From a virus: 64,000 nucleotides of DNA. Positions within the stretch are counted from its first letter, which is position 1. Every line of letters starts with the position of its first letter. Made by a program: the position numbers and the translations under genes. The DNA is taken from the IMG/VR virus record IMGVR_UViG_3300020474_000001, positions 62,001 to 126,000 of that record; one strand, given 5' to 3'. Shown here piece by piece: positions 15,850-23,269 of the stretch. Under the pieces are notes generated by a model. That model did no database searches. It worked only from the letters and a program-made list of their open reading frames with translations, and had not been told where the DNA came from.

Positions 15850-16053
15850 TCAAAGCAAATTACACTCACCTTCGACTTTGCTTCTAAGATATCTAATTAG
15901 AAATCTTTTGGAGCCATAGTCCAAATTATCATCTTCGATAATCTCTGCTGCTCTTTCTTGCCACCTTTCACATGGCATATGCCAGTTATAAGGTTTAGTC
16001 AAATGATCAGCGTGAGAAGCGAAAATTGTTAATCCGAGTAAGATAGTTTGCAT
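15850..16053 (-). CDS. Small exported protein, cyanophage-conserved
   Basis: From ATG 16053 the product begins MQTILLGLTIFASHADH, which looks like a short signal peptide. It continues with PYNWHMPCERWQERA and FLIRYLRSKVEGEC; two Cys may form a disulfide. The promoter at 16073-16101 puts the RNA start about 13 nt upstream, which supports 16053 over the longer frame. It probably acts in the periplasm or membrane. Function unknown. Confidence 0.7.
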   Translation of the reverse strand: MQTILLGLTIFASHADHLTKPYNWHMPCERWQERAAEIIEDDNLDYGSKRFLIRYLRSKVEGECNLL

Positions 16054-16072
16054 TGGGATGAACGTATGGTTA

Positions 16073-16101
16073 TTATAACCGTTACTAACTATATAGTCAA
16101 A
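16073..16101 (-). promoter_or_regulatory. Consensus promoter for the 15850-16053 gene cluster
   Basis: TTGACT, 17 bp, TATAAT on the minus strand, with predicted start 13 nt before ATG 16053. The cluster of tiny genes down to 15050 lies downstream. Confidence 0.78.
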
Positions 16102-16125
16102 TAGCAATGTAACATACGATACAAT

Positions 16126-16806
16126 TTAATAATTTCTCCCATATCCACCAGATCTTCCTTTACTAGTGTTTCTTTGAGTCCTATTTGTGTGATTATAGTT
16201 ACCAGAAACTCTCATTCCGGAATTTTCTCCAGCAGGAGAAGGTATGTTTCTAAGACTTCCAGAACTCCCTCTAGTATCTCTAGGTTTAGATCCATATCCA
16301 GTATTCTTCTGAACCTCTACTTCCTTTCTCTGAGGTCTATCATCACTATTACTTGCCTTAGATTTTTTCTGCGCGTCCTTCAATTTTTTAATTTGCACCA
16401 TCGTGCTTACCTGGTCCTGAGGACTGCCACCTCTTTTTCTTCCAAGTGAAGCAATCCTCGACGAGATCTTGTCATTGCCACCACCCTTTCCCCAGAAAGG
16501 TTTTTTCTCCTCTACAATCTTTGGAGATGACCTACGCTTAGACACTGGAAGTATAGGCTTAGTCGGCAATCTAAGTTCAGGTGGTTTAAATCCAGAATAT
16601 TCTTTATCAGATGCTATGATTTTATTTTTAATCGCTTCAAAATCTTTTATCTGCTCTTTACGAGCAATATGATCCATTGGATCTAACTTTCTGTTCTTTA
16701 TCTCATTCATCTTTGCACATGCAACCTTACGGCCAGCAGTCCAATACTGCTGACCTGGGCACGTATATTTACTAGATTCCGAAATAAATTCCTTGAAGGT
16801 TCTCAT
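16126..16806 (-). CDS. Basic disordered probable virion protein with prohead-type N-terminus
   Basis: About 226 residues, starting MRTFKEFISESSKYTCPGQQ. The M-x-T/R-F-x-E-F-x-x-E start recurs in cyanophage head-associated proteins and contains a possible gp21 prohead protease site. The rest is Lys/Arg/Ser/Gly-rich and disordered, ending with a Gly/Arg/Tyr-rich RSGGYGRNY. A late-promoter motif lies upstream, in contrast to the early-type promoters nearby. Packaging in the head is inferred. Confidence 0.65.
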   Translation of the reverse strand: MRTFKEFISESSKYTCPGQQYWTAGRKVACAKMNEIKNRKLDPMDHIARKEQIKDFEAIKNKIIASDKEYSGFKPPELRLPTKPILPVSKRRSSPKIVEEKKPFWGKGGGNDKISSRIASLGRKRGGSPQDQVSTMVQIKKLKDAQKKSKASNSDDRPQRKEVEVQKNTGYGSKPRDTRGSSGSLRNIPSPAGENSGMRVSGNYNHTNRTQRNTSKGRSGGYGRNY

Positions 16807-16827
16807 TCGCAAGAACATTACTTCAAG

Positions 16828-16836
16828 TATTTATCA
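16828..16836 (-). promoter_or_regulatory. Late promoter-like motif (GATAAATAC)
   Basis: GATAAATAC lies 22-30 nt upstream of the basic protein start at 16806 and overlaps the end of the preceding gene. It fits the late pattern seen before other virion genes here. Confidence 0.4.
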
Positions 16837-17148
16837 GTCTCTTTGTCTCCAATCATCAGGTTTATCTCGCTTAAACCAATCTTTAATGTCTTCTGCACCA
16901 TCAAATCCACTCTTGTAGTTAGATGGATCTGGATCGCCCAACCCCATTTTATTCATAAAATCATCCATAGATCCCTCTTGGATGTCTTGTGCTGCTTGAC
17001 GACGTGCTTTATTTAACCAGTCTCTAGCAGTGGTATGAGATTTGGCAAGCTTCTCTGCCCAGATCATATCCTCTAGAGGAACTTGTTGCTTGTTTGCAAT
17101 ACATTGGCATATTGATTCCAGTCTAAGGCGATACTGAGTTGAAAGCAT
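16834..17148 (-). CDS. Conserved cyanophage protein, unknown function
   Basis: This 104-residue, mostly helical protein starts MLSTQYRLRLESICQCIAN and contains VPLEDMIWAEKLAKSHTTAR. Its C-terminal part is acidic and Pro/Asp-rich with paired Trp. It begins one base after the stop of the next-upstream gene. Similar ORFs occur widely in cyanomyoviruses. No domain is recognised. Confidence 0.75.
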   Translation of the reverse strand: MLSTQYRLRLESICQCIANKQQVPLEDMIWAEKLAKSHTTARDWLNKARRQAAQDIQEGSMDDFMNKMGLGDPDPSNYKSGFDGAEDIKDWFKRDKPDDWRQRD

Positions 17149-17149
17149 A

Positions 17150-17341
17150 TTAGTCTCGTAGTTTAAGTTCTAGGTCTTCTAATTTGTGATACTCTGCATG
17201 AGCTCGTTCTTGACGAGCGCATATAATATCTAGGATATCATTGACGATAATGTCATTATCGACATAATCATCAAGGTACTTGTCGATTGCTTCCTTTAAG
17301 TAGCGGTGTCTATGCCACTCAGGACTGTATGGTTTGTACAT
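17150..17341 (-). CDS. Small conserved cyanophage protein
   Basis: Sixty-three residues starting MYKPYSPEWHRHRYLKEAI, with an acidic YLDDYVDNDIIVNDILDII middle. The promoter at 17364-17392 would start RNA 16 nt upstream. The helical charged nature and small size give no function. Confidence 0.72.
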   Translation of the reverse strand: MYKPYSPEWHRHRYLKEAIDKYLDDYVDNDIIVNDILDIICARQERAHAEYHKLEDLELKLRD

Positions 17342-17363
17342 AATGAAGTCAATGTATGTTCAT

Positions 17364-17392
17364 ATCATAGGATGGATTTGCCTGTTTGTCAA
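17364..17392 (-). promoter_or_regulatory. Promoter overlapping the speD 3' end
   Basis: TTGACA, 17 bp, TATGAT on the minus strand; predicted start 16 nt before ATG 17341. The -35 overlaps the speD stop region. Confidence 0.68.
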
Positions 17393-17715
17393 CGTTCTAT
17401 TTGTCCAATGGAATGATCTCCTGCTTTTAACATATCTATAATCTTATAGCAACCCAATTCTGGTCTAGATAGTCCACAAGTGCAAATATCTGCCATAGCG
17501 CTACCAGTTTCTGGCCAAGTATGAATAGATATATGACTCTCAGACAGTAGACCCAAAACAGTAACTCCTTGAGGATGAAACTTCTTGCTTACTGCAGAAA
17601 TCAAAGTTGCACGACTTGCTATAGAAGCTTCTGTAATTACTCGTTTGAGAAATATTTCATTATCTAAAAGTTCATATGGGCAATCATATAAGTTTAGCAT
17701 ATAATGCTTGCCCAT
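17389..17715 (-). CDS. speD: S-adenosylmethionine decarboxylase
   Basis: A 108-residue prokaryotic-type SpeD. LSESHISIHTWPE holds the Glu-Ser self-cleavage site that forms the pyruvoyl group and the catalytic His; ADICTCG holds the conserved Cys. It supplies decarboxylated AdoMet for spermidine synthesis. ATG 17715 (MGKHYMLNLYDCP) fits the family start better than an upstream ATG at 17736. Polyamines may help DNA packaging or infection physiology. Confidence 0.92.
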   Translation of the reverse strand: MGKHYMLNLYDCPYELLDNEIFLKRVITEASIASRATLISAVSKKFHPQGVTVLGLLSESHISIHTWPETGSAMADICTCGLSRPELGCYKIIDMLKAGDHSIGQIER

Positions 17716-17738
17716 TATAGGATGTCCTTTGTTCACTT

Positions 17739-18086
17739 TTATTTCTTTTTATCCTCCTTATTTTTAGACTTGTATCCCCACAACTTGGGACTTACAGATC
17801 CATATCCAAAATCAATTTTTTGAACCGCACCTACACCATATTTGTCGTAGTACATATCAAATAGTTCGGATGTCTTTCTGCATCGGACCAAATCAACATA
17901 CTCAATGCCGTCAACTTTATACCAAATTAACCTTGCATCTGTTGGATAATTTTTGTCATTAGCTTGATGAAGTGTAGTCTTCTCTAGAAGAACTTGGCAA
18001 CAATATACCTTTTCATCAATAAAAACTGATTCTACTGGTTGGAGATCTCCTTGCATATCATTTTCCTGTTGTAAGCTTGCTGTCAT
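17739..18086 (-). CDS. Conserved cyanophage protein, unknown function
   Basis: About 115 residues from ATG 18086, which overlaps the preceding stop (ATGA). It contains VYCCQVLLEKTTLHQAND, a DARLIWYKVDGIEYVDLVRC beta-type region and GYGSVSPKLWGYK, with a basic tail. It is next to speD. No enzyme motif is visible. Confidence 0.72.
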   Translation of the reverse strand: MTASLQQENDMQGDLQPVESVFIDEKVYCCQVLLEKTTLHQANDKNYPTDARLIWYKVDGIEYVDLVRCRKTSELFDMYYDKYGVGAVQKIDFGYGSVSPKLWGYKSKNKEDKKK

Positions 18087-18640
18087 GAACGGCCACCCCA
18101 CTGAATATCTGGATACGCATCCTGTACTAAAGCAGAAGTAATTTTGTATTTACTAGATAATTTTTTGTCCTTTACCAAGATTAGAATTTCAGCTTCCTTC
18201 GGATGGAGGCTTCTCAATATATTGATAAACATCATTTCACGACGTATTGTGGTCAGACTATCATTACCACCCTTTACAAAATTATAGAGATTTGCATATT
18301 CTCTACGCAGGGATGTTTTCGCTCTTCCATCTAAATCCTGACCAGTTGCTGATTCGCCACCTTTCGCTTCTCTAGCAATGTTCTCAGATAATGTTCCTGA
18401 GTATACTGTCTGATCTTCAATATCAGAATATGGGACATCTCCCTCAGGGAGAAGCGATACCACAGACTCATCAAAATTCCAAACAAAGATAATCTTTAAA
18501 GAATCGTGTTCATACTTTTGCAACAATTCTATTTTTTTCGCTTTTGTTCTTTGCTTAGAAACTAACTCTAGAATTTCATACAGAAATGGGTTAATAGGTA
18601 ATTCCTCAACCTTCTCTGTCTTCGTCTTCGTTGTCTTCAT
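18083..18640 (-). CDS. DUF6433-like conserved cyanophage protein
   Basis: About 185 residues with PINPFLYEILELVSKQRTKA, IIFVWNFDESVVSLLPEG, REYANLYNFVKGGND and a C-terminal PKEAEILILVKDKKL and DAYPDIQWGGRS. This set matches the T4-like family recalled as DUF6433, common in cyanophages and pelagiphages and of unknown function. The start overlaps the upstream membrane gene; 18640 or 18652 are both possible. Confidence 0.78.
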   Translation of the reverse strand: MKTTKTKTEKVEELPINPFLYEILELVSKQRTKAKKIELLQKYEHDSLKIIFVWNFDESVVSLLPEGDVPYSDIEDQTVYSGTLSENIAREAKGGESATGQDLDGRAKTSLRREYANLYNFVKGGNDSLTTIRREMMFINILRSLHPKEAEILILVKDKKLSSKYKITSALVQDAYPDIQWGGRS

Positions 18641-18830
18641 AACTGTTTTCAAACCTCACTGCTAAAATTTCATCGGGAAGAATATTCCCATTTTCATCAA
18701 ACATCTCTGGATGGGTGTAAACTGGTTGTGACATATAAAAGTGTTCTTTAGCCAACCAACCTACTACTCCTCCAACAAAAAAGAACATAATAGAAACTAA
18801 AGTTCCGATTGTAAGAGATACTGCTAACAT
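18606..18830 (-). CDS. Small membrane protein
   Basis: A 74-residue protein with an N-terminal membrane span (VSLTIGTLVSIMFFFVGGVV, about 4-27). The soluble acidic part follows: THPEMFDENGNILPDEIL. This NGN-P-DE pattern is common in cyanophage small ORFs. It overlaps the downstream gene by 35 nt. Confidence 0.78.
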   Translation of the reverse strand: MLAVSLTIGTLVSIMFFFVGGVVGWLAKEHFYMSQPVYTHPEMFDENGNILPDEILAVRFENSYEDNEDEDREG

Positions 18831-18849
18831 TTTCCTTCCCTCCAGAGAG

Positions 18850-19056
18850 TTACTTTTTCCTAATGTCTAAGTAAAAGTTTAGATGAATGACACATTCTCT
18901 ACGGAAGAGAGAAATCATTTTACCAAACTTCATTTGAAGCGTCTTCGGTGTTTCTGATTTCTTCCCCCTTTGTCTTAAGAGCAATTCGACACCCCGATTT
19001 GTATGGGATTCGTAATTATTTAGTTTGTTTCTTTCGTCTTCCTGGCTTTCGCTCAT
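18850..19056 (-). CDS. Small basic protein overlapping its upstream neighbour
   Basis: From ATG 19056 (GGAGGTATAGTC ribosome site) the 68-residue product starts MSESQEDERNKLNNYESHTN and ends with a basic and hydrophobic part. The first 41 nt overlap the end of the 19016-19351 gene in another frame. The strong ribosome site supports it being real. Function unknown. Confidence 0.6.
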   Translation of the reverse strand: MSESQEDERNKLNNYESHTNRGVELLLRQRGKKSETPKTLQMKFGKMISLFRRECVIHLNFYLDIRKK

Positions 19057-19351
19057 GACTATACCTCCATGCATCTTCAAGTATACCATAAAGATACTCT
19101 TTTATCTGTCTTGCTTTTGACTTTGACAGATACCCGTATGCTTCAACTAATTCTTTTTCGCCACCCTTCAAATAACCTTCTAATTGTAAAACGGTATCGC
19201 TCAAATTTGCTGCAGTAGAGCTTTCAATAAACTGCTCGACTTCATATCTCTTTACTTTATTTGATTTTAGATATTGATAAAAATCTAAAACATATCTGCC
19301 ATCGAAAGCATAGTCAATGGCAGTTTCGACTATTTGATAGGTGTCTTCCAT
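19016..19351 (-). CDS. Conserved cyanophage protein, unknown function
   Basis: A 111-residue helical protein with VETAIDYAFDGRYVLDFYQY near the start, GEKELVEAYGYLSKSKARQI and a basic RKPGRRKKQTK end, which is a pattern seen in other cyanophages. Its start overlaps the grx stop by one base. The basic end could bind nucleic acid. Confidence 0.75.
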   Translation of the reverse strand: MEDTYQIVETAIDYAFDGRYVLDFYQYLKSNKVKRYEVEQFIESSTAANLSDTVLQLEGYLKGGEKELVEAYGYLSKSKARQIKEYLYGILEDAWRYSHERKPGRRKKQTK

Positions 19352-19590
19352 TAAATTAAATTTTGTTCTTGCAAATACTTAACAGTTTCTGTACACCCTC
19401 CAAGTTTTTCTTGATCATTCAATATAACTTGAGGGAATGTAGATCCCGATCCAAACTCTTCATAGAATTCTTCCCGAGTGAAATCTCTGTTAAGTTTATA
19501 TATGACATGTTTAAGTTCTACAAGTTGCATTACTTGTTGAATCTTAGTGCAGAATGGACATCCATCCTTAGAATAAATTAAAAAATTCAC
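19351..19590 (-). CDS. grx: Glutaredoxin
   Basis: Seventy-nine residues with CPFC at the N-terminus, a FPQVIL cis-Pro strand, and GGCTETVKYL for glutathione binding, in the classic order. It reduces disulfides, most likely those of NrdA. The 4-nt overlap with talC puts it in the same transcript. Confidence 0.92.
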   Translation of the reverse strand: MNFLIYSKDGCPFCTKIQQVMQLVELKHVIYKLNRDFTREEFYEEFGSGSTFPQVILNDQEKLGGCTETVKYLQEQNLI

Positions 19591-20231
19591 TTTTTAACAC
19601 TCTCCCAATCCTTTTCAAAGATTTCCATACCCTTATCGGTAAGAATATGATCATACATCTGCTCAAGAATTTTAGGTGGCATAGTGCAAATATCTGCACC
19701 ATTATACCAAGACCGAATAGCACGTTGAACGCTACGAATAGAAGCAGAAAGAACTTTAGTTTCCATCCTATGAATCTGATATAGTTCAGAGATAGAACGT
19801 ACAACCTCCAGACCTGCCACTGACTGGTCGTCTAAGCGTCCTACAAAGGGCGAGACATATGTTGCCCCTGCCTTCGCTGCAAGGACTGCCTGAGAGGCAC
19901 AGAATATCAATGTGACGTTAGTGCGAATCTTTTCCTTAGAAAGCTCATTACATACTCGCAATCCTTCACGAGTGCATGGAACTTTGATTGTAGAAACAGA
20001 TCCAAACTTATCAACCAATCGAATTGATTCATCAAGCATTTCCTGAGCATTGCCCATGACTTCCATGCTGATGTCGGTAATACCAATATCTGCAATTTCT
20101 TGATATACATCATCTGGATTACGACCAGACTTCATGATCAAAGTTGGGTTTGTGGTAACTCCATCGACAAATCCAGTCTCGTAATACTTACGAATGACTT
20201 CAGTGTCTGCTGTGTCAAGAAAAATTTTCAT
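19587..20231 (-). CDS. talC: Transaldolase
   Basis: The 214-residue TalC/FSA type: MKIFLDTADTEVIRKY start, VTTNPTLIMKSG, TIKVPCTREGL with the Schiff-base Lys, TNVTLIFCASQAVLAAKAGA and SPFVGRLDDQS. It moves a three-carbon unit in the pentose phosphate pathway. In cyanophages it acts with Zwf and Gnd to shift host carbon to NADPH and ribose. It overlaps its neighbours by 4 nt on both sides. Confidence 0.95.
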   Translation of the reverse strand: MKIFLDTADTEVIRKYYETGFVDGVTTNPTLIMKSGRNPDDVYQEIADIGITDISMEVMGNAQEMLDESIRLVDKFGSVSTIKVPCTREGLRVCNELSKEKIRTNVTLIFCASQAVLAAKAGATYVSPFVGRLDDQSVAGLEVVRSISELYQIHRMETKVLSASIRSVQRAIRSWYNGADICTMPPKILEQMYDHILTDKGMEIFEKDWESVKK

Positions 20232-20377
20232 AATTTTTTCAAATACTCCTTTTCTGATTTATACAAAAGTTTGTGGTCCTTATCAAGATATATCTGAATA
20301 CCTTGATAGAGGTCTGGAATTAACCACTGATCAACCCGATAGCAGTATTGCCAATTCGCTGGTTGAATACAGTTCAT
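20228..20377 (-). CDS. Small ORF coupled to talC
   Basis: A 49-residue frame (MNCIQPANWQYCYRVDQWL start) that ends TTATGA into the talC ATG. The ATG lies on the -10 of the talC promoter, so RNA from this promoter could not carry the start codon. The frame extends to another ATG at 20425 and must be read from upstream transcripts. Either the ORF is expressed only by read-through or it is a remnant. Confidence 0.5.
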   Translation of the reverse strand: MNCIQPANWQYCYRVDQWLIPDLYQGIQIYLDKDHKLLYKSEKEYLKKL

Positions 20378-20404
20378 TATAACAACAGACCAGAAAGCAG
20401 TCAA
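20376..20404 (-). promoter_or_regulatory. Consensus promoter upstream of talC
   Basis: TTGACT, 17 bp, TATAAT on the minus strand. RNA would start near 20369, about 138 nt before talC, and would give a long leader that contains the body of the small ORF without its start. Confidence 0.75.
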
Positions 20405-20408
20405 GTGG

Positions 20409-20600
20409 TTAATGATCGTAAGCATTTAATTTTTTTTTAGAATTGTTCCTGATTACCACTTTGGAATCGATGACCTCAACTTCGACATCATCATAGCAGT
20501 CCCAGCTAAGATCTTCCATCGACTTCATAATTTTTTCCAAAACTCCCTGGTTATACAGGATCTGTCTTGATTTTCTTTTTGAAATAGAATTACTGATCAT
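20409..20600 (-). CDS. Small protein of unknown function
   Basis: Sixty-three residues, starting MISNSISKRKSRQILYNQGV with a VEVEVIDSKVVIRNN strand region. Its first 11 nt overlap the LOG-family gene. The small charged product has no recognised domain. Confidence 0.55.
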   Translation of the reverse strand: MISNSISKRKSRQILYNQGVLEKIMKSMEDLSWDCYDDVEVEVIDSKVVIRNNSKKKLNAYDH

Positions 20601-21135
20601 TCAAAAGTCCTCTTAATAAACAAGTTGCTTCGCTAAATCTATCTACATAATGGATTAATTCCATCTCGTCGTTATTTAAAAAACCATTATCCAACATTTC
20701 ATCCTCTAACCAATTCTTGAGTGTCCTCCACATTCTACCAACACAAATGATTGGCTTCTTTTCAATGTGATTTACCTGAACTAGTTGGTAAATCATTGCC
20801 ATTTCAAGAAGTGTTCCAATACCACCAGGACTGACAATGAAAGCATCACATCTGGAAAAGGTATCCAACCTTGTAAAGAAATCATCATGCTTTGTATACT
20901 CATGAACATACTCATTTACTTTCTCCTCGAACGGCAAATAAATCGCTTCTGCTTCTGATAGGTTGATGTCAATAGAAGATGCTCCTTTATTTGCTGCTTC
21001 CATTGTACCAGGTCCACCGCCAGTGACAACTACCCAACCATGAGATGCAAAATCTTTACCCATCTTTTCTACTGCTCCATACAATCCAGATTCTGGGTCT
21101 GTTCTGGATGAACCAAAAATTGCTACTTTTTTCAT
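20590..21135 (-). CDS. LOG-family (Rossmann, TIGR00730-type) nucleotide phosphoribohydrolase-like protein
   Basis: This 181-residue protein has GGGPGTMEAANKGA near residue 39 and the signature PGGIGTLLEM near 103. These are the substrate-binding and catalytic motifs of LOG (cytokinin riboside 5'-monophosphate phosphoribohydrolase) proteins, once annotated as lysine decarboxylases. The family removes ribose-phosphate from nucleotides such as AMP derivatives. In the phage it may salvage bases or act in signalling. Confidence 0.85.
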   Translation of the reverse strand: MKKVAIFGSSRTDPESGLYGAVEKMGKDFASHGWVVVTGGGPGTMEAANKGASSIDINLSEAEAIYLPFEEKVNEYVHEYTKHDDFFTRLDTFSRCDAFIVSPGGIGTLLEMAMIYQLVQVNHIEKKPIICVGRMWRTLKNWLEDEMLDNGFLNNDEMELIHYVDRFSEATCLLRGLLNDQ

Positions 21136-21210
21136 GCTTCTTTCAATTAAAAGGGGGGCATATAAAGACCCCTATTTCCAACTTATTTATTGATATTAAG
21201 ACAATAAAAA

Positions 21211-21228
21211 AGAGACCCGAAGGTCTCT
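21211..21228 (-). terminator. psbA terminator
   Basis: A 7-bp stem AGAGACC/GGTCTCT with CGAA loop is followed on the minus strand by five T. It lies 28 nt after the psbA stop. Confidence 0.88.
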
Positions 21229-21255
21229 ATTTTGTTTATTCGGTTTTTAGGAAAC

Positions 21256-22335
21256 TCAACCGATGCTAGGAGCAGTAAGTGCCACAGGAGTGGACTCAGC
21301 AGTAGCAAGATCAAGAGGGAAGTTGTGTGCATTACGCTCATGCATAACTTCCATACCGAGGTTGGCACGATTCAAGACATCTGCCCAGGTGTTTACCACA
21401 CGACCTTGACCTTCAATAACGGATTGATTGAAGTTGAATCCGTTGAGGTTGAATGCCATGGTGCTGACGCCGAGGGCGGTAAACCAGATTCCCACGACTG
21501 GCCATGCTGCGAGAAAGAAGTGCAGTGAACGGGAGTTGTTGAACGAAGCATACTGAAAGATGAGACGACCAAAGTAACCATGAGCGGCAACGATGTTATA
21601 GGTCTCTTCTTCTTGACCGAACTTGTAACCATAGTTCTGAGATTCAGACTCAGTGGTTTCACGAACCAGTGAAGATGTAACCAAAGAACCATGCATTGCA
21701 CTGAACAGAGAACCGCCAAAGATACCAGCCACACCAAGCATGTGGAAGGGGTGCATCAGGATATTGTGTTCAGCTTGAAAAACCAGCATGAAATTAAAGG
21801 TGCCAGAAATGCCCAGAGGCATGCCGTCACTAAAACTTCCTTGACCAAAAGGATAGACGAGGAAGACTGCGGCAGCTGCTGCAACAGGTGCAGAGTAAGC
21901 AACACAGATCCAAGGGCGCATACCGAGACGGTAAGACAGTTCCCACTCACGGCCCATATAACAGAAGATACCGATGAGGAAGTGAAAGACAACCAACTGG
22001 TAAGGACCGCCATTATAAAGCCACTCATCGAGAGAGACTGCTTCCCAGATAGGGTAGAAATGAAGTCCGATTGCATTTGAAGAAGGAACAACTGCGCCAG
22101 AAATAATATTGTTGCCATAGATAAGTGAACCAGCAACAGGTTCACGAATGCCATCAATATCAACCGGAGGTGCTGCCACGAAGGCAGTGATAAAACAGAT
22201 GGTTGCTGCGAGGAGCGTTGGAATCATAAGAATTCCAAACCATCCAACATAAAGACGGTTATTTGTAGAAGTTACCCAGGAGCAGAAATCCTCCCAAGTG
22301 GTTGTCTGATTGCTTTTTAAAGTTGAAATAGTCAT
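21256..22335 (-). CDS. psbA: Photosystem II D1 protein
   Basis: The 359-residue product carries the key D1 residues in place: Tyr161, Asp170, Glu189, His190, His198, His215, Ser264, His272, His332, Glu333, His337, Asp342 and Ala344, where the C-terminus is processed. Residue 130 is Glu (CYMGRE), the high-light D1:2 type. The ATG at 22335 ([10 protein letters not shown]) gives the family length; the frame is open further upstream but that part is a leader. No intron is present. It keeps PSII repair going in the infected host, next to PTOX and plastocyanin. Confidence 0.97.
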   Translation of the reverse strand: MTISTLKSNQTTTWEDFCSWVTSTNNRLYVGWFGILMIPTLLAATICFITAFVAAPPVDIDGIREPVAGSLIYGNNIISGAVVPSSNAIGLHFYPIWEAVSLDEWLYNGGPYQLVVFHFLIGIFCYMGREWELSYRLGMRPWICVAYSAPVAAAAAVFLVYPFGQGSFSDGMPLGISGTFNFMLVFQAEHNILMHPFHMLGVAGIFGGSLFSAMHGSLVTSSLVRETTESESQNYGYKFGQEEETYNIVAAHGYFGRLIFQYASFNNSRSLHFFLAAWPVVGIWFTALGVSTMAFNLNGFNFNQSVIEGQGRVVNTWADVLNRANLGMEVMHERNAHNFPLDLATAESTPVALTAPSIG

Positions 22336-22381
22336 TTGAAAAAGGGTAGGTAATAGTGCAGGGAACACTAATGGTGATATT

Positions 22382-22404
22382 TCCACGACACCCTCCATCG
22401 TGGA
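22382..22404 (-). promoter_or_regulatory. psbA leader hairpin
   Basis: TCCACGA and TCGTGGA form a perfect 7-bp stem around a 9-nt loop, about 47 nt upstream of the psbA ATG. No terminator T-run follows directly, so an RNA stability or translation control role is possible. A second inverted pair (ATACACC 22421-22427 and GGTGTAT 22446-22452) lies just upstream in the same leader. Confidence 0.5.
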
Positions 22405-22497
22405 TATTAGAGACGTGTTTATACACCCCATAGGTCTCGGTTGATGGTGTATCATCGGATCAAGCAACTTCACATTTCTTAACCCGTTGATGTAACT

Positions 22498-22526
22498 ATA
22501 ATATCAAAGAACCCAGGTCTTGTCAA
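22498..22526 (-). promoter_or_regulatory. psbA promoter
   Basis: TTGACA, 17 bp, TATTAT on the minus strand; RNA would start near 22491 and carry a leader of about 155 nt. The -35 lies between AACCCAG and CTGGGTT arms of an inverted repeat at about 22508-22533. Confidence 0.78.
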
Positions 22527-22583
22527 CTGGGTTGTGCCAGTTAAAAAACTGAACATGTATCATTACGAACAGTCGTTATTATG

Positions 22584-22590
22584 CTAAATA
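22584..22590 (+). promoter_or_regulatory. Late promoter-like motif (CTAAATA)
   Basis: TATTATGCTAAATA precedes the plus-strand exported protein gene at 22615 by about 24 nt. It diverges from the early-type psbA promoter. Confidence 0.4.
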
Positions 22591-22614
22591 GATATGTTCA
22601 CTTTGCGTAGGTAG

Positions 22615-23103
22615 ATGAAAAAAGCATTAGTTGCTTTCGCGATGTTAATGATGGCGGCACCAGCACATGCCGATATAGTTCATAAACTCACATCAAGCAT
22701 TCAATTAACAGTAAATGCTCCAGCAACACAGGTAGAAAGGATCGGAAGTAGCTTCTCGATTTCGGGCAATGGAGTTAGCACAACCGATGGTAGCACTGCT
22801 GGAACAATTTCCGCAGGAACAATCACTTCTGGAGTATATGCTCCTGGGACAATTGCTGCTACTCAACATACTAATGGAAACTCATTTAGTTTCTCGCAGT
22901 CATATACACAGGCTGATGCAGTCAGCACCTCTGCCCCAACAGTAGGCGCAGTCGGAAACTTCTCGACTCAGACCAGTACTGCCGCCGGAACTGCTGGAGA
23001 TCTAGCAGGTACAATTGGCACCACTGGTGCAATTACTGTGACTGCTGGTGGAGCCGGAACACTTGGAACCGGACAATTTGTCACTGAGCTCACCGTGAAA
23101 TAA
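22615..23103 (+). CDS. Exported Ser/Thr/Gly-rich protein
   Basis: A 162-residue protein with a clear signal peptide (MKKALVAFAMLMMAAPAHA, cleavage after AHA). The mature part is Thr/Gly/Ser-rich with repeated short strands and ends VTELTVK. Low charge and beta-rich composition suggest a secreted or surface beta-protein. Similar exported ORFs occur as a set in cyanomyoviruses, with the two genes that follow. Function unknown. Confidence 0.8.
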   Translation: MKKALVAFAMLMMAAPAHADIVHKLTSSIQLTVNAPATQVERIGSSFSISGNGVSTTDGSTAGTISAGTITSGVYAPGTIAATQHTNGNSFSFSQSYTQADAVSTSAPTVGAVGNFSTQTSTAAGTAGDLAGTIGTTGAITVTAGGAGTLGTGQFVTELTVK

Positions 23104-23113
23104 GGAATCGTTT

Positions 23114-23269
23114 ATGGAGAATACTAACCATGATTTCTGGGCGGATAAAATTGAAGTATGTGATGATTGTGGTGGGTGCAAGTGCCATACTTGCGCCTGC
23201 CCAGGCGGTCCCCGTGGTCCCAAACTTCACCCAGGGCTCGATGACCAGCCACACGGAGACGACATCTAA
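23114..23269 (+). CDS. 51-residue Cys-rich protein overlapping the next gene
   Basis: The ORF starts MENTNHDFWADKIEVCDDCG and continues with CKCHTCACPGGPRGP. Six Cys and a His in 14 residues suggest a small zinc- or metal-binding knuckle. AAGGAATCGTTT precedes the ATG. It overlaps the start of the exported gene at 23130 in another frame over 140 nt. Both frames look like plausible proteins, which is unusual. No function is recognised. Confidence 0.55.
   Translation: MENTNHDFWADKIEVCDDCGGCKCHTCACPGGPRGPKLHPGLDDQPHGDDI

Noticed and set aside
21256-22335. Homing intron or nuclease in psbA
   Set aside because: The D1 frame is continuous over 359 residues with all ligands in place.
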